Both the position numbers and the translations under genes were made by a program. A stretch of 64,000 nt of DNA from Amphibiibacter pelophylacis (lineage in GTDB: Bacteria > Pseudomonadota > Gammaproteobacteria > Burkholderiales > Burkholderiaceae_C), in NCBI RefSeq assembly GCF_037688875.1, contig NZ_JAWDIE010000008.1:78815-142814 (forward strand). Direction: 5' to 3'. Of the stretch, positions 40,524-49,118 are shown one piece after another (position 1 is the first letter of the stretch; each line of letters begins with the position of its first letter). A model generated the notes under the pieces. That model ran no database searches. It worked only from the letters and a program-made list of their open reading frames with translations, and had not been told where the DNA came from.

Positions 40524-42353
40524 ATGCCGATCTGCCCGGGCTCTGGCCCTGCTGCTGCCCCGTTGCGCCACCGCGTCTGGCCCCTGGCTGCGGCCGCCCT
40601 GCTGGCCTTGACGACCCATCTGGCGGTGGCGGCGCCCAAAGCGCCCGCCAGCCCCTCGCGCGCCCAGCTGGCCAACGAGGTCTACGACGGCCTGGTCGCC
40701 GAAATGGAGAACAGCCTGGGCCAGCCCGGCCAGGGCTTTGACAGCATGCTGCAGGCCGCGCAGCGCAGCGCCGATCCGGATCTGTTCCGCCGCGCGCTGG
40801 AGCTGGCGCTGCAAAGCGGCTCGCGCGAACGCTCCCGCCAGGCGCTGCGTGCGTGGCGCACGGTGATGCCCGCCAGCATCGAGGCCATGCAGCGCGACGT
40901 GCAGTTCAGCCTGCTGACCGGCCAGCTCTCGGCCGTGGACGCGCCGCTGCGCGACTGGCTGGCCGCCACGCAGGACGGCGACCGCGTCGAGCTGATTCAG
41001 GCCCTGCCGCGCCTGCTGGCCGTGGTCCGCGACCGCGCGCAGGCGCAGCAGGAGCTTGAGCGCGTGCTCAAGCCCTATCGCGCGCCCCTGCCCAAAGCGC
41101 CCAGCCTGGCGCGGGACATGGCCACGCAGATTCGTGTCGCGTCCGAACTGGCGGTGATCCAGCTGGCGTCTGATCCGCCCAGCAGCGGGCTGCCGGCCGT
41201 GCAGGCCATCCACCGCGCCTGGCCCGCCAGCCGCCTGCCCGCCATTGCGGCGCTGGGCATGATGTTCGCCACCCCCGACGCCGAGCCGCTGGTGCGCGAG
41301 GTGCTGGCCACGCCCGGACAGGATGATCTGGTGCCGTCGGCCAGCGCCCTGCGCCAGGCCTACGCCAGCGTGCTGGCCCGCCAGAAGCGCTATCCGGCCG
41401 CGCTGGAGCAGCTGCAGCAGGCCGCGCAGGCCCAGCCCCCCGGTCAGGCGGGCAGCCGGCCGGTCTGGCTGGCGCTGGCCGCCACCGCGCTGACGGCGCG
41501 CCAGTGGGCGCAGGGCGAAAGCGCCGTGCGCCGTTATCTGGATGACAGCGTGGGCTGGAAAGACGCCCTGAGCCCCGAGGACGCCGCGCGCGGCCGCCTG
41601 CTGCTGGCCGAGATCCAGCAGGGTCAGGGCCAGCTGCCGCAGGCGCTCAAGACGCTGGACAGCATCAACATTCCCGCGCTGTACGTGCAGGGCGGTCTGC
41701 GCCGCGCGTCCATCCTGCTGCAGCAGGGCCAGTGGCCGCAGGCGCGTGCGCTGATCGCTTCGCTGAAAGACGACGCTGCGCCGCCCACTGACAGCGGTGT
41801 GGACATCACCGTGCTGCGCGAGCTGCAGGTGCTCACCGACCAGAAACGCTGGACGCTGGCGCTGCAGGTGCTGGATGCTGCGCTGGCGAAGGATCGCAGC
41901 GCCGAACTGCTCTATCAGAAGGCCATGGTGCTGGACCGCCTCAAGCGCACGGCCGAAATGGACGTGCTGCTGCAGGAGGCGCTGAAGCTCGATCCGCGCC
42001 ACACCGGCAGCCAGAATGCGCTGGGCTACGGCTGGGCCGACCGCGGTGTGCGCCTGGACGAGGCCCGCCGCCTGATCACCGCCGCGCTGCAGGCGCAGCC
42101 CGACGATCCCTACATCATGGACAGCATGGGCTGGGTCGATTTCCGCCAGGGCCGCGTGGATGATGCGCTGAAAAACCTGCGCGCCGCCTGGCTGCTCAGC
42201 CGCGATGCCGAGATCGCTGCGCACCTGGGCGAGGTGCTGTGGCGCAGCGGTCAGCGCGACGAGGCCCGTACCGTCTGGGCCGAAGCGCTGGCGCTGACAC
42301 CAGACAGCGAGATGATCCGCGAAGTTCTCAAGCGCCTGGGGGCCTCGCTGTGA
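40524..42353 (+). CDS. Secreted tetratricopeptide repeat protein
   Basis: A 609 aa helical-repeat protein. The start at 40524 has AAGGAG six bases upstream; an earlier ATG at 40509 would put that site inside the gene. A signal peptide (LAAAALLALTTHLAVA) precedes many Ala/Leu-rich helical pairs; the clearest TPR units are in the last third (AELLYQKAMVLDRLKR, SQNALGYGWADRGVRLDEA, YIMDSMGWVDFRQGRVDDAL). This gene commonly precedes lolB in betaproteobacteria. It is probably a periplasmic scaffold; the partner is unknown. Its TGA overlaps the lolB GTG. Confidence 0.85.
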   Translation: MPICPGSGPAAAPLRHRVWPLAAAALLALTTHLAVAAPKAPASPSRAQLANEVYDGLVAEMENSLGQPGQGFDSMLQAAQRSADPDLFRRALELALQSGSRERSRQALRAWRTVMPASIEAMQRDVQFSLLTGQLSAVDAPLRDWLAATQDGDRVELIQALPRLLAVVRDRAQAQQELERVLKPYRAPLPKAPSLARDMATQIRVASELAVIQLASDPPSSGLPAVQAIHRAWPASRLPAIAALGMMFATPDAEPLVREVLATPGQDDLVPSASALRQAYASVLARQKRYPAALEQLQQAAQAQPPGQAGSRPVWLALAATALTARQWAQGESAVRRYLDDSVGWKDALSPEDAARGRLLLAEIQQGQGQLPQALKTLDSINIPALYVQGGLRRASILLQQGQWPQARALIASLKDDAAPPTDSGVDITVLRELQVLTDQKRWTLALQVLDAALAKDRSAELLYQKAMVLDRLKRTAEMDVLLQEALKLDPRHTGSQNALGYGWADRGVRLDEARRLITAALQAQPDDPYIMDSMGWVDFRQGRVDDALKNLRAAWLLSRDAEIAAHLGEVLWRSGQRDEARTVWAEALALTPDSEMIREVLKRLGASL

Positions 42354-42934
42354 TCCGCCGCCATCTGCTGGCCGCGCTGCTGGCGCCCGTGGTGCTGGGC
42401 CTCGCGGCCTGCGCCACGCCGCAGGCGCCGGGCAGTGCGCTGGCCGCGGTGCCCGCCGCCAGCGGCCGCCTGTCGCTGACGGTCGACGATGTTCAGGGCG
42501 GTCCACCGCAGAATCTGATCACCGGATTTCGCCTGACCGGTTCGGCCAGCGCGGGCACACTGACGCTGGATGGCGCTCTGGGCACCACGGCGCTCTTCAT
42601 CCGCTGGGCGCCGGGCAGCGCGCGCCTGGTGCGCGGCGACGGTGTGCGCGATTACGCCAGCCTGGACGATCTCACCCGCGAAGCGCTGGGCGAATCCCTG
42701 CCGCTGGCCGCACTGTTCGACTGGCTGCAGGGCCGCCCCAGCCCGCTGGGCCCGTGGCAGGCTGAAGCCGGTCAGGCCAGCCCGCCGCGGGTTTTCAGCC
42801 AGCTGGGCTGGCGCGTTGATGCCAGCCAGTTCGCGGCGCAGCGCCTGCTGCAGGCCAGTCGCGCTGCGGGGAACAGCCCTGGCGGGGCCACCCCGGGCGT
42901 GCAGATGCGCATCAAGCTGGACGCCGCGCCGTGA
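42350..42934 (+). CDS. lolB: Outer-membrane lipoprotein receptor LolB
   Basis: A 194 aa lipoprotein: signal ending in the lipobox GLAAC, then the LolB beta-sheet fold (SGRLSLTV, TGFRLTGSASAGTLTLDGALG) and a typical LPLAALFDWLQGRPSPLG. LolB takes lipoproteins from LolA and inserts them into the outer membrane. The start is GTG, overlapping the stop of the TPR gene; its own stop overlaps the ispE GTG. The sequence is divergent in detail, so the call leans partly on the conserved lolB-ispE order. Confidence 0.88.
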   Translation: MIRRHLLAALLAPVVLGLAACATPQAPGSALAAVPAASGRLSLTVDDVQGGPPQNLITGFRLTGSASAGTLTLDGALGTTALFIRWAPGSARLVRGDGVRDYASLDDLTREALGESLPLAALFDWLQGRPSPLGPWQAEAGQASPPRVFSQLGWRVDASQFAAQRLLQASRAAGNSPGGATPGVQMRIKLDAAP

Positions 42935-43848
42935 GTGCAGCGCTGCCGGTTGCTGGTGCGGATCTGGCCGCGCTGGCCAGCGACCCGAACGCCTGCACGG
43001 GCGTTCAGGCGCCCGCCAAAATCAATCTCTTCCTGCACGTGACGGGCCGCCGTGACGACGGGTATCACCTGCTGCAGTCGCTCTTCGTGCCGCTGGACTG
43101 GTGCGACACCCTGCACCTGCGCCGCCGCGACGACGGCCTGCTGCGCCGCCACGATCTGGGCCCCGCATTGCCTGACGACGATCTGTGCCTGCGCGCCGCA
43201 CGCGCTTTTCAGCAGGCCAGCGGCAGCGCTTTTGGCGCCGACATCTGGGTGGACAAGGCGCTGCCCAGCGGCGCAGGCCTGGGCGGCGGCAGCTCGGACG
43301 CGGCGGCGGTGCTGCGCACGCTGAACCGTCTCTGGGGCCTGGACTGGCCGCCCGAGCGTCTGGCGGCGCTGGGTCTGACTCTGGGCGCCGACGTGCCCTT
43401 TTTCCTGCAGGGCCAGCCGGCCTGGGTGGAAGGCGTGGGCGAGCGCCTGCGTCCGGTGACGATTCAGCCCCGCCGCTTTGTGTTGCTCAAGCCGCCGCAG
43501 GGCCTGTCCACGCCACAGGTTTTTCGCGCGCTGCCCGCCAGCTGCCGCACCCCGCCCGTGAGCTGCGAGGCGGTTCTGGCCCACGATGCGGCCGCCGACC
43601 TCTGCGACCTGTTTGGTCACAACGACCTGCAGGGACCGGCCGTCGCGCTGGAGCCCCAGGTGCAGCAGGCGCTGGACTGGCTGCAGGCCCAGGGCCTGCG
43701 TCCGCGCATGTCCGGATCAGGCAGCACGGTGTTTGCCGTTTTGCCGCCCGCCCACCCGGCGCCTGAGCTGCCCGCGCCGTGGCAGGACGCGGGTTGGCTG
43801 CTGCGGGTGTGCGCAATGTGTTCGCCCTACGGTGCCAAACTGGTTTGA
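42931..43848 (+). CDS. ispE: 4-diphosphocytidyl-2-C-methyl-D-erythritol kinase
   Basis: A GHMP kinase of the MEP isoprenoid pathway, 305 aa. Seen: APAKINLFLHVTGRRDDGYHLLQS near the N-terminus (the Lys and Asp region), the ATP-binding PSGAGLGGGSSDAAAVL and the C-terminal MSGSGSTVFAVL. The start is GTG within a GTGA overlap with lolB. The next features downstream, after a short remnant region, are tRNA-Gln, prs and rplY, the usual order. Confidence 0.95.
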   Translation: MSAALPVAGADLAALASDPNACTGVQAPAKINLFLHVTGRRDDGYHLLQSLFVPLDWCDTLHLRRRDDGLLRRHDLGPALPDDDLCLRAARAFQQASGSAFGADIWVDKALPSGAGLGGGSSDAAAVLRTLNRLWGLDWPPERLAALGLTLGADVPFFLQGQPAWVEGVGERLRPVTIQPRRFVLLKPPQGLSTPQVFRALPASCRTPPVSCEAVLAHDAAADLCDLFGHNDLQGPAVALEPQVQQALDWLQAQGLRPRMSGSGSTVFAVLPPAHPAPELPAPWQDAGWLLRVCAMCSPYGAKLV

Positions 43849-43950
43849 CAGCATCCTGCGTCCTGTGCGATGCTCATGGCACTCCCGCGAAATCGTTCAG
43901 GACGTTGAGAGAAGGGGCCGCAAGGCAGCATGCACTCGTCGCGGGTATCT

Positions 43951-44202
43951 TCAAGGCCCCCATGGGCCTTTTTTCTTGCGCAGCGTCTCACTGGATGGCG
44001 AGCCGTGCTGTTTCGGGGTGTGGCGGACACCGTAGTTGTCCAGGATGCGATGAAAACCGAGCAGGTCAAACCCGGTTTTCAGCAAGATGAGGCCGGTGTG
44101 GGTCACGGGTCCCAGGTTCAGCATGACGAGCCGGTCGGGTACACCCCGGGCGGCTTCGGCAAAGGCCCTGATGTCCTCGCGTGATGCAGGCGCCTCATTC
44201 AT
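43951..44202 (-). pseudogene. Truncated minus-strand remnant, PBECR-nuclease-like
   Basis: An 83-codon frame opposite the flanking genes. The middle reads LVMLNLGPVTHTGLILLKTG and then RILDNYGVRHTPKQHG, which resembles the RHxxKxHG core of phage-borne barnase/EndoU/colicin E5-like (PBECR) nuclease domains. It then runs into the inverted sequence of a terminator hairpin, so the natural end seems lost. The 460-base stretch between ispE and tRNA-Gln holds only this, the hairpin and the tRNA promoter. The family match is by eye and weak. Confidence 0.4.
43953..43974 (+). terminator. Rho-independent terminator
   Basis: AAGGCCC, a 4-base loop and GGGCCTT followed by TTTT. It is about 105 bases past the ispE stop and probably ends the TPR-lolB-ispE transcript. 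Confidence 0.8.
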
Positions 44203-44264
44203 GACGGAATTGTCCGCACAGCTTGTGGCGATGTCGAGGACATCCCCCACGTGAAGGATTGTGC

Positions 44265-44292
44265 TTGCAATCCCTTTGGCGCGTGCTACAAT
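44265..44292 (+). promoter_or_regulatory. Sigma-70 promoter for tRNA-Gln
   Basis: TTGCAA at 44265-44270 and TACAAT at 44287-44292 with a 16-base spacer, ending 17 bases before the tRNA. Both hexamers are close to consensus. Confidence 0.75.
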
Positions 44293-44309
44293 TCGCGCTT
44301 TCCAGCCAC

Positions 44310-44386
44310 AGGGGAGTCGCCAAGCTGGTTAAGGCACCGGATTTTGATTCCGGCATGCGAAGGTTCGAATCCTTCCTCCTCTGCCA
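44310..44386 (+). tRNA. tRNA-Gln (TTG anticodon)
   Basis: A complete cloverleaf with encoded CCA: acceptor AGGGGAG/CTCCTCT, anticodon stem CCGGA/TCCGG, loop TTTTGAT with anticodon TTG at 44344-44346, and T-arm GAAGG/CCTTC around TTCGAAT. Located between ispE and prs, its usual place in betaproteobacteria. Confidence 0.97.
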
Positions 44387-44446
44387 CTTTTTGCGGCATC
44401 AGCGTGTGGCCCTTGGCCTCACGCAGAGCACGCTGGGCAAATCATC

Positions 44447-44467
44447 GGGCGTAAGCCCTTTTTTTTT
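44447..44467 (+). terminator. Terminator between tRNA-Gln and prs
   Basis: GGGC, loop GTAA and GCCC followed by nine T. The stem is short but the T-tract is strong; it should separate tRNA-Gln from prs, although read-through is possible. Confidence 0.65.
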
Positions 44468-44511
44468 GCCTGTCCAGTCCCAGCCGCCCCGATCGCGACG
44501 GAGCCCACAGC

Positions 44512-45474
44512 ATGCGCCCCAATACCGTGCTTTTCACCGGAAATGCCAACCCGGCGCTGGCTTTGCAGATCGCCAATCACCTGGAGCTCGAACTGGGCCG
44601 CGCCCAGGTCGGCCGTTTCTCGGATGGCGAAGTCGCCGTCGAAATCCAGCAGAACGTGCGAGCCCGCGACGTTTTCGTGGTGCAGCCCACCTGCGCGCCC
44701 ACCAACGAGAACCTGATGGAGCTGCTGGTGATGATCGACGCGCTCAAGCGCGCCAGCGCCAGCCGCATCACCGCCGTCATCCCTTATTTTGGCTATGCGC
44801 GCCAGGATCGCCGTCCGCGTTCCACCCGCGTGGCCATCAGCGCCAAAATGGTCGCCAACCTGCTGGAAACCGTGGGCGTGGATCGCGTGCTGACCATGGA
44901 TCTGCACGCCGACCAGATCCAGGGCTTTTTTGATATTCCCGTCGACAACATTTACGCAAGCCCGGTGCTGCTGTCCGATCTGAAGCACCGCGATCACAGC
45001 AACCTGGTCGTGGTCAGCCCCGATGTGGGCGGCGTGGTGCGCGCGCGTGCGCTGGCCAAGCAGCTGGGCTGCGATCTGGCCATCATCGACAAGCGCCGCC
45101 CGGCGGCCAATGTCTCCGAAGTGATGAACATCATCGGCGAGATCGACGGGCGCAACTGCGTCATCATGGACGACATGGTGGATACGGCCGGCACGCTGGT
45201 CAAAGCCGCCGAGGTGCTCAAGGAGCGCGGCGCCCAGCACGTCTACGCCTATTGCACGCACGCCATCCTGTCGGGCCCGGCGCTGGAGCGCATCGCCTCC
45301 AGCCTGCTCGACGAGGTTGTCGTCACCAACACCATTCCACTGACCGAGCTGGGCCTGGGCTGCGCCAAGGTGCGCCAGCTGTCGGTCGCGTATCTGTTCG
45401 CCGAAACCATCCGCCGCATTACCGACGGCGATTCGGTGACGTCCCTCTTTGCGGAGCAGAACAACAACTTCTGA
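44512..45474 (+). CDS. prs: Ribose-phosphate pyrophosphokinase
   Basis: Makes PRPP from ribose 5-phosphate and ATP, supplying the histidine and nucleotide pathways. The 320 aa product has FTGNANPALALQIANHL, FSDGEVAVEIQQNVRARDVF, PYFGYARQDRR (ATP loop), LTMDLHADQIQGFFDIP, VVSPDVGGVVRARALAK and the PRPP-binding VIMDDMVDTAGTL. Length and motifs are normal. GGAG lies in front of the ATG. It is followed by rplY. Confidence 0.97.
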   Translation: MRPNTVLFTGNANPALALQIANHLELELGRAQVGRFSDGEVAVEIQQNVRARDVFVVQPTCAPTNENLMELLVMIDALKRASASRITAVIPYFGYARQDRRPRSTRVAISAKMVANLLETVGVDRVLTMDLHADQIQGFFDIPVDNIYASPVLLSDLKHRDHSNLVVVSPDVGGVVRARALAKQLGCDLAIIDKRRPAANVSEVMNIIGEIDGRNCVIMDDMVDTAGTLVKAAEVLKERGAQHVYAYCTHAILSGPALERIASSLLDEVVVTNTIPLTELGLGCAKVRQLSVAYLFAETIRRITDGDSVTSLFAEQNNNF

Positions 45475-45485
45475 GCCGCATCGTC

Positions 45486-45515
45486 GCGGCGCCGTCATTC
45501 TGCGGCGCCGCTTTT
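45486..45515 (+). terminator. Terminator-like hairpin between prs and rplY
   Basis: GCGGCGCC, a 10-base loop and GGCGCCGC followed by TTTT. It may end prs transcription or act as an attenuator within a prs-rplY transcript. Confidence 0.55.
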
Positions 45516-45550
45516 CGTGCCTGGTCGCGGGCACTTTCTGGAGTGAAAAC

Positions 45551-46198
45551 ATGAAATTCAGCGTTACCAAGCGCCAACTGCAGGGGACCGGAGCGAGCCG
45601 CCGCCTGCGTGGCAGCGGCAAGGTGCCCGGCATCGTTTACGGCGCCGGCGAGCCCATCATGGTCGAAGCCGACCACAACGAAATCTTCTTCGCCCTGAAG
45701 AAAGAACTCTTCCACGCTTCCATCATCGAGCTGAGCATCGACGGCGAAGAGCAGAAGGTCGTGCTGCGCGACTTCCACAATCACCCGTGGAAGCAGCAGG
45801 TGCTGCACTTCGATTTCCAGCGCGTGAACAACACGACGCGGCTCCGCAAGAAAGTGCCTCTGCACTTCATCAACGCGGAAGAGTCGCCGGCCGTCAAGCT
45901 GGAAGGCTGCATCATCAACCACGCGATCAACGAAATCGAAATCGAGTGCCAGGCCGCCCGCCTGCCCGAGCACATCGACGTGGATCTGTCCAAGGCCAAG
46001 AAGGGCGATGTCTTCCACGCCCGCAACATCGTGCTGCCGCGTGGCGTGCGCGTGGTGCGTCACGGCCAGTCGGTGATCCCTATCGCGTCCGTGGTTGAGC
46101 CCGAGCGCGAGCTGTCTGCTGAAGAGCTGGCCGAAAAAGCCGCCGCAGCGGCCGCCGCCGCCGAGGCCGCAGCCGCCAAGGGCAAGAAGAAGAAGTAA
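45551..46198 (+). CDS. rplY: 50S ribosomal protein L25, CTC form
   Basis: A 215 aa long-form L25/TL5: the N-terminal 5S-rRNA-binding domain (GASRRLRGSGKVPGIVYGAG, LRDFHNHPWKQQVLHFDF) plus the C-terminal beta domain (VPLHFINAEESPAVKLEG, VDLSKAKKGDVFHARNIV) and an Ala/Lys-rich tail. GGAG precedes the ATG. In related genomes pth usually follows; here a terminator and the convergent acetyltransferase gene follow instead. Confidence 0.97.
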   Translation: MKFSVTKRQLQGTGASRRLRGSGKVPGIVYGAGEPIMVEADHNEIFFALKKELFHASIIELSIDGEEQKVVLRDFHNHPWKQQVLHFDFQRVNNTTRLRKKVPLHFINAEESPAVKLEGCIINHAINEIEIECQAARLPEHIDVDLSKAKKGDVFHARNIVLPRGVRVVRHGQSVIPIASVVEPERELSAEELAEKAAAAAAAAEAAAAKGKKKK

Positions 46199-46224
46199 TT
46201 CTTCCGCCCTTGCAAACCCTGCAA

Positions 46225-46259
46225 AAAGCCCGCAGTGGAAACGCTGCGGGCTTTTTTGC
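46225..46259 (+). terminator. Rho-independent terminator after rplY
   Basis: AAAAGCCCGCAG, an 8-base loop and CTGCGGGCTTTTTT make a strong 12-base stem. Because the left arm starts with A's it can also stop the convergent gene. Confidence 0.92.
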
Positions 46260-46292
46260 GTCTGGGCGGCCCCTGGCGGAAATCCGCAGAAA

Positions 46293-48986
46293 TCAGTGCT
46301 GCGCCGCCTGCAGCGGTTTGACGACCAGGCGGAAATCGGGGTCTTCATCGTAGGGGCCGATGGAAAAGCCCAGCGTGCGCATCAGCTTGAGCATGGTGGT
46401 GTTGCGCGCCAGCACCAGCCCTTCCATGGTGGCCAGGCCTTTGCCGCGCGCGTGCTCCATCAGCGAGAGCATCAGGCGCGAGCCCACGCCGTTGCCCTGG
46501 GCGCTCTGCGCCACCACCAGCGAGAACTCGCAGGAGCGGTTGTCGGGCTGGATGATGTAGCGCGACACGCCCATGATGGCCTCTTCGCCCGGCTCGCCGC
46601 TGCCTTCGGCGCGCGGCGTGTGCACGGCGACCAGCGCCATCTCGCGGTCGTAATCGATCAGGGTGAATCGGGCCAGCATCCTGGGCGGCAGCTCGGTCAT
46701 GTGCGAGACGTAGCGCATGTAGCGGCTCTCGGGCGAGAGGCCGCGCACCAGGGCCTGCAGGCGGTCGGCATCGTCGGGCCGGATCGGGCGCACGCGGTAG
46801 AGATCGCCCGACTTCAAAGGCCACTCCTGGTCGTGCGCGGCCGGGTAGGGCAGGATGGTCAGGTGCTGATAGGGCTGCAGCGGTTCGTACTGCTGGTGCA
46901 GCTCCAGCCGCGCATCGACGGCGACGGCGCCGTGCTCGTCCACGATCAGCGGGTTGATCTCCAGGCTGCTGAGCTGGGGCAGTTCGCAGACCATTTCCGA
47001 CACGCGCAGCAGGATGCGCTCGATGGCTTCGCGGTCCACCGGCGGAGCGCCCTGCCAGTCGCCCAGCAGCGCGTCCAGGCGCGCGCGCCCGATCAGCTGC
47101 TGCGCCAGGAACTGGTTGAGCGGCGGCAGCTCACTGGCGCGCGGGCCCAGCAGTTCGGCCACCGCGCCGCCTGCGCCCAGGGTGATGACCGGGCCAAACG
47201 GCGGCTTGCTGACCACGCGGATGCACAGCTCGCGGCCGCGCGGCTTGTCCGACATGCGCTGCACCGTGGCGCCCAGAAGCCGCGCTTCGGGCGCGGCGCG
47301 GCGCACGCGGCGCATCAGGCGCTCCCAGCTGTCGCGCACGTCGGTGCCGTTGGCCAGTCCCAGATAGACGCCGTTGACCGCCGATTTGTGCGCGATGTCG
47401 GGCGAATCGACCTTCAGCGCCACCGGGTAGCCCAGCTGGTTGGCGACCAGGATCGCTTCGGTTGCGCTGCGCACGGCGTGCGTGGAAGTGACCGGAATGT
47501 GAAAGGCCGACAGCAGCGCCTTGGATTCGACCTCCGACAGCACGGTGCGCCGGTCGGCCAGGATGCCTTCCAGCAGCAGGCGGGCGCCATCCAGATCGGG
47601 TGTGCGCGCCCCGGCCAGAGGCGGCGGCGTCTGCTGCAGCAGCTGCTGGTTGTCAAAAAAGGTGGCGATGTTGCCAAAGGCGTCCACAGCGGCTTCTGGC
47701 GTGCGGAAGGCGGGCAGCCCGGCGTCCACCAGCACGCGTCGCGCTTCGATGACGCTTGCGTCGCCCATCCAGCAGGTGATGACCGGCTTGCCAAAGCGGG
47801 GGGCGAGCTGCGCGGTGGTTTGCGCCCAGCCCAGCGGATCGCCCACCGGGTGTGGCGCCATCAGCACCAGGATGCCGCCGGTCTGGCTGTCGCTGTTGGC
47901 GACCTCCAGCGCGGTGCCGAGCTGTTCGGGGCTGACGTCGTCGGGCAGCAGCACCAGGCCGTCCTGCAGCGCGTCGTGCAGGTGCGGTGGCACCAGCGCG
48001 CGCAGGCGTTCGCGGCTGGCTTCTTCAAGGTGCGCCATGGGCAGGCTCTGGTCGTCGGCGTGGTCGGCGGCCAGCAGCGCGGGCCCCAGGCCATTGGCGA
48101 TGACGGCCAGGTTGCGCGTGTTGGGCCGAAAGCGCGAGGCCAGGCATTTCGCCGCCGAAAAGAGCTGGATGAAGGAGTGCACGCGCACCGCCCCGGCGCG
48201 GCGCAGCACCGCGTCGAAAACCTGATCCTCGCCCAGATCGACGCCGCGCTGCTGGCGCGACACCGTGCGCCCTTCCATCGAGCGGCCGGATTTCAGCACG
48301 ATCACCGGCTTGCTGTGCGCGGCCGCGCGCAGGGCGCTGGCGAAGGCGCGGGCGTTGTGCACGCCCTCCAGGTGCAGGACGATGCTCTGCGTGCGCGGGT
48401 CGGTGGCCAGGAAATCCAGCACCGGCGCGATGCCGGTGACGCTGTGGTGACCGATGTGCACCAGCGCCGAAAAGCCGACCTGGTTGTGGCGCGCCCAGTC
48501 CAGGATGGACGAGGTCATGGCGCCCGACTGCGCCACCAGCGCGATGCTGCCCGCCGGGGCCAGATCGCCCATGCGGCTGGCGTTGAGCTTGATCCACGGG
48601 CGCTGCAGCCCCAGACCCTGCGGCCCCAGCAGCGTCACGCCCAGGCGGCGGGCCAGGTGGCGCAGCTGGCGGCTCTGCTCGGCGTCGATGTGGGTGCACA
48701 GCGACAGCGCCGATTTACAGCCGATGCGCGCCGCCAGCTCCAGCGTCTGGGGCAGGTCGTCCAGGTCGGGCGGCAGGATGGCCAGATCGGCGTTGGAGCG
48801 CATCAGGTCGTGCAGCGTGCCCGACTGGTCGCGGCTGACCCGATCAACCCGTCCGGCGTAGCCCTCGGACTGCAGGCGCTGCAGCATCTGCTCGCCCCAG
48901 TCGGCGGCGACGCTGCTGGACGCTTCGCGGGGCTGGATGATGATGACCGAGCGCGGTGAAAAGGCGGGCGTGAGACCGTGCTGCAT
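46293..48986 (-). CDS. pat: Pat-like GNAT protein acetyltransferase with degenerate acyl-CoA-synthetase domain
   Basis: An 897 aa fusion: residues about 1-480 CoA-binding and ligase-like domains (VAQSGAMTSSILDWA, LEGVHNARAFASALR), about 500-720 an ATP-grasp-like domain (FHIPVTSTHAV, VALKVDSPDIAHKSAV, ITLGAGGAVAELLG, LEINPLIVDEHG), then a C-terminal GNAT domain from about 745 (VRPIRPDDADRLQAL, acetyl-CoA loop QSAQGNGVGSRLM). True ADP-forming synthetases have a phosphorylated His in a SHTG motif; here the aligned stretch is SRQQRG, so the ligase is probably inactive, as in Salmonella Pat. It should acetylate protein lysines. The deacetylase-like gene is next to it. Confidence 0.88.
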   Translation of the reverse strand: MQHGLTPAFSPRSVIIIQPREASSSVAADWGEQMLQRLQSEGYAGRVDRVSRDQSGTLHDLMRSNADLAILPPDLDDLPQTLELAARIGCKSALSLCTHIDAEQSRQLRHLARRLGVTLLGPQGLGLQRPWIKLNASRMGDLAPAGSIALVAQSGAMTSSILDWARHNQVGFSALVHIGHHSVTGIAPVLDFLATDPRTQSIVLHLEGVHNARAFASALRAAAHSKPVIVLKSGRSMEGRTVSRQQRGVDLGEDQVFDAVLRRAGAVRVHSFIQLFSAAKCLASRFRPNTRNLAVIANGLGPALLAADHADDQSLPMAHLEEASRERLRALVPPHLHDALQDGLVLLPDDVSPEQLGTALEVANSDSQTGGILVLMAPHPVGDPLGWAQTTAQLAPRFGKPVITCWMGDASVIEARRVLVDAGLPAFRTPEAAVDAFGNIATFFDNQQLLQQTPPPLAGARTPDLDGARLLLEGILADRRTVLSEVESKALLSAFHIPVTSTHAVRSATEAILVANQLGYPVALKVDSPDIAHKSAVNGVYLGLANGTDVRDSWERLMRRVRRAAPEARLLGATVQRMSDKPRGRELCIRVVSKPPFGPVITLGAGGAVAELLGPRASELPPLNQFLAQQLIGRARLDALLGDWQGAPPVDREAIERILLRVSEMVCELPQLSSLEINPLIVDEHGAVAVDARLELHQQYEPLQPYQHLTILPYPAAHDQEWPLKSGDLYRVRPIRPDDADRLQALVRGLSPESRYMRYVSHMTELPPRMLARFTLIDYDREMALVAVHTPRAEGSGEPGEEAIMGVSRYIIQPDNRSCEFSLVVAQSAQGNGVGSRLMLSLMEHARGKGLATMEGLVLARNTTMLKLMRTLGFSIGPYDEDPDFRLVVKPLQAAQH

Positions 48987-49118
48987 GGCGTGTCCATGGT
49001 GATCTAAGGGAATACCCGCATTAGACGGGCAGACGTCGCCCGCTGCAAGGATTAACAGAGCGGCGGAGCCGGTTTAGTTTGCGCTATGACCGTCCGCGCT
49101 GGCACGTCCATCTGCCAA

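Noticed and set aside
39233..40675. N-terminally extended cystathionine beta-lyase (480 aa)
   Set aside because: The extra 76 residues run over the start of the divergent TPR gene and do not resemble the family; GTG at 40447 gives the normal N-terminus.
43849..44309. Small RNA gene between ispE and tRNA-Gln
   Set aside because: A terminator exists at 43953, but no separate promoter upstream of it was convincing.
46095..48959. A plus-strand open frame of about 950 codons opposite the Pat-like gene
   Set aside because: Low-complexity His/Gln/Arg-rich product and no motif; the minus strand has a convincing multidomain protein.
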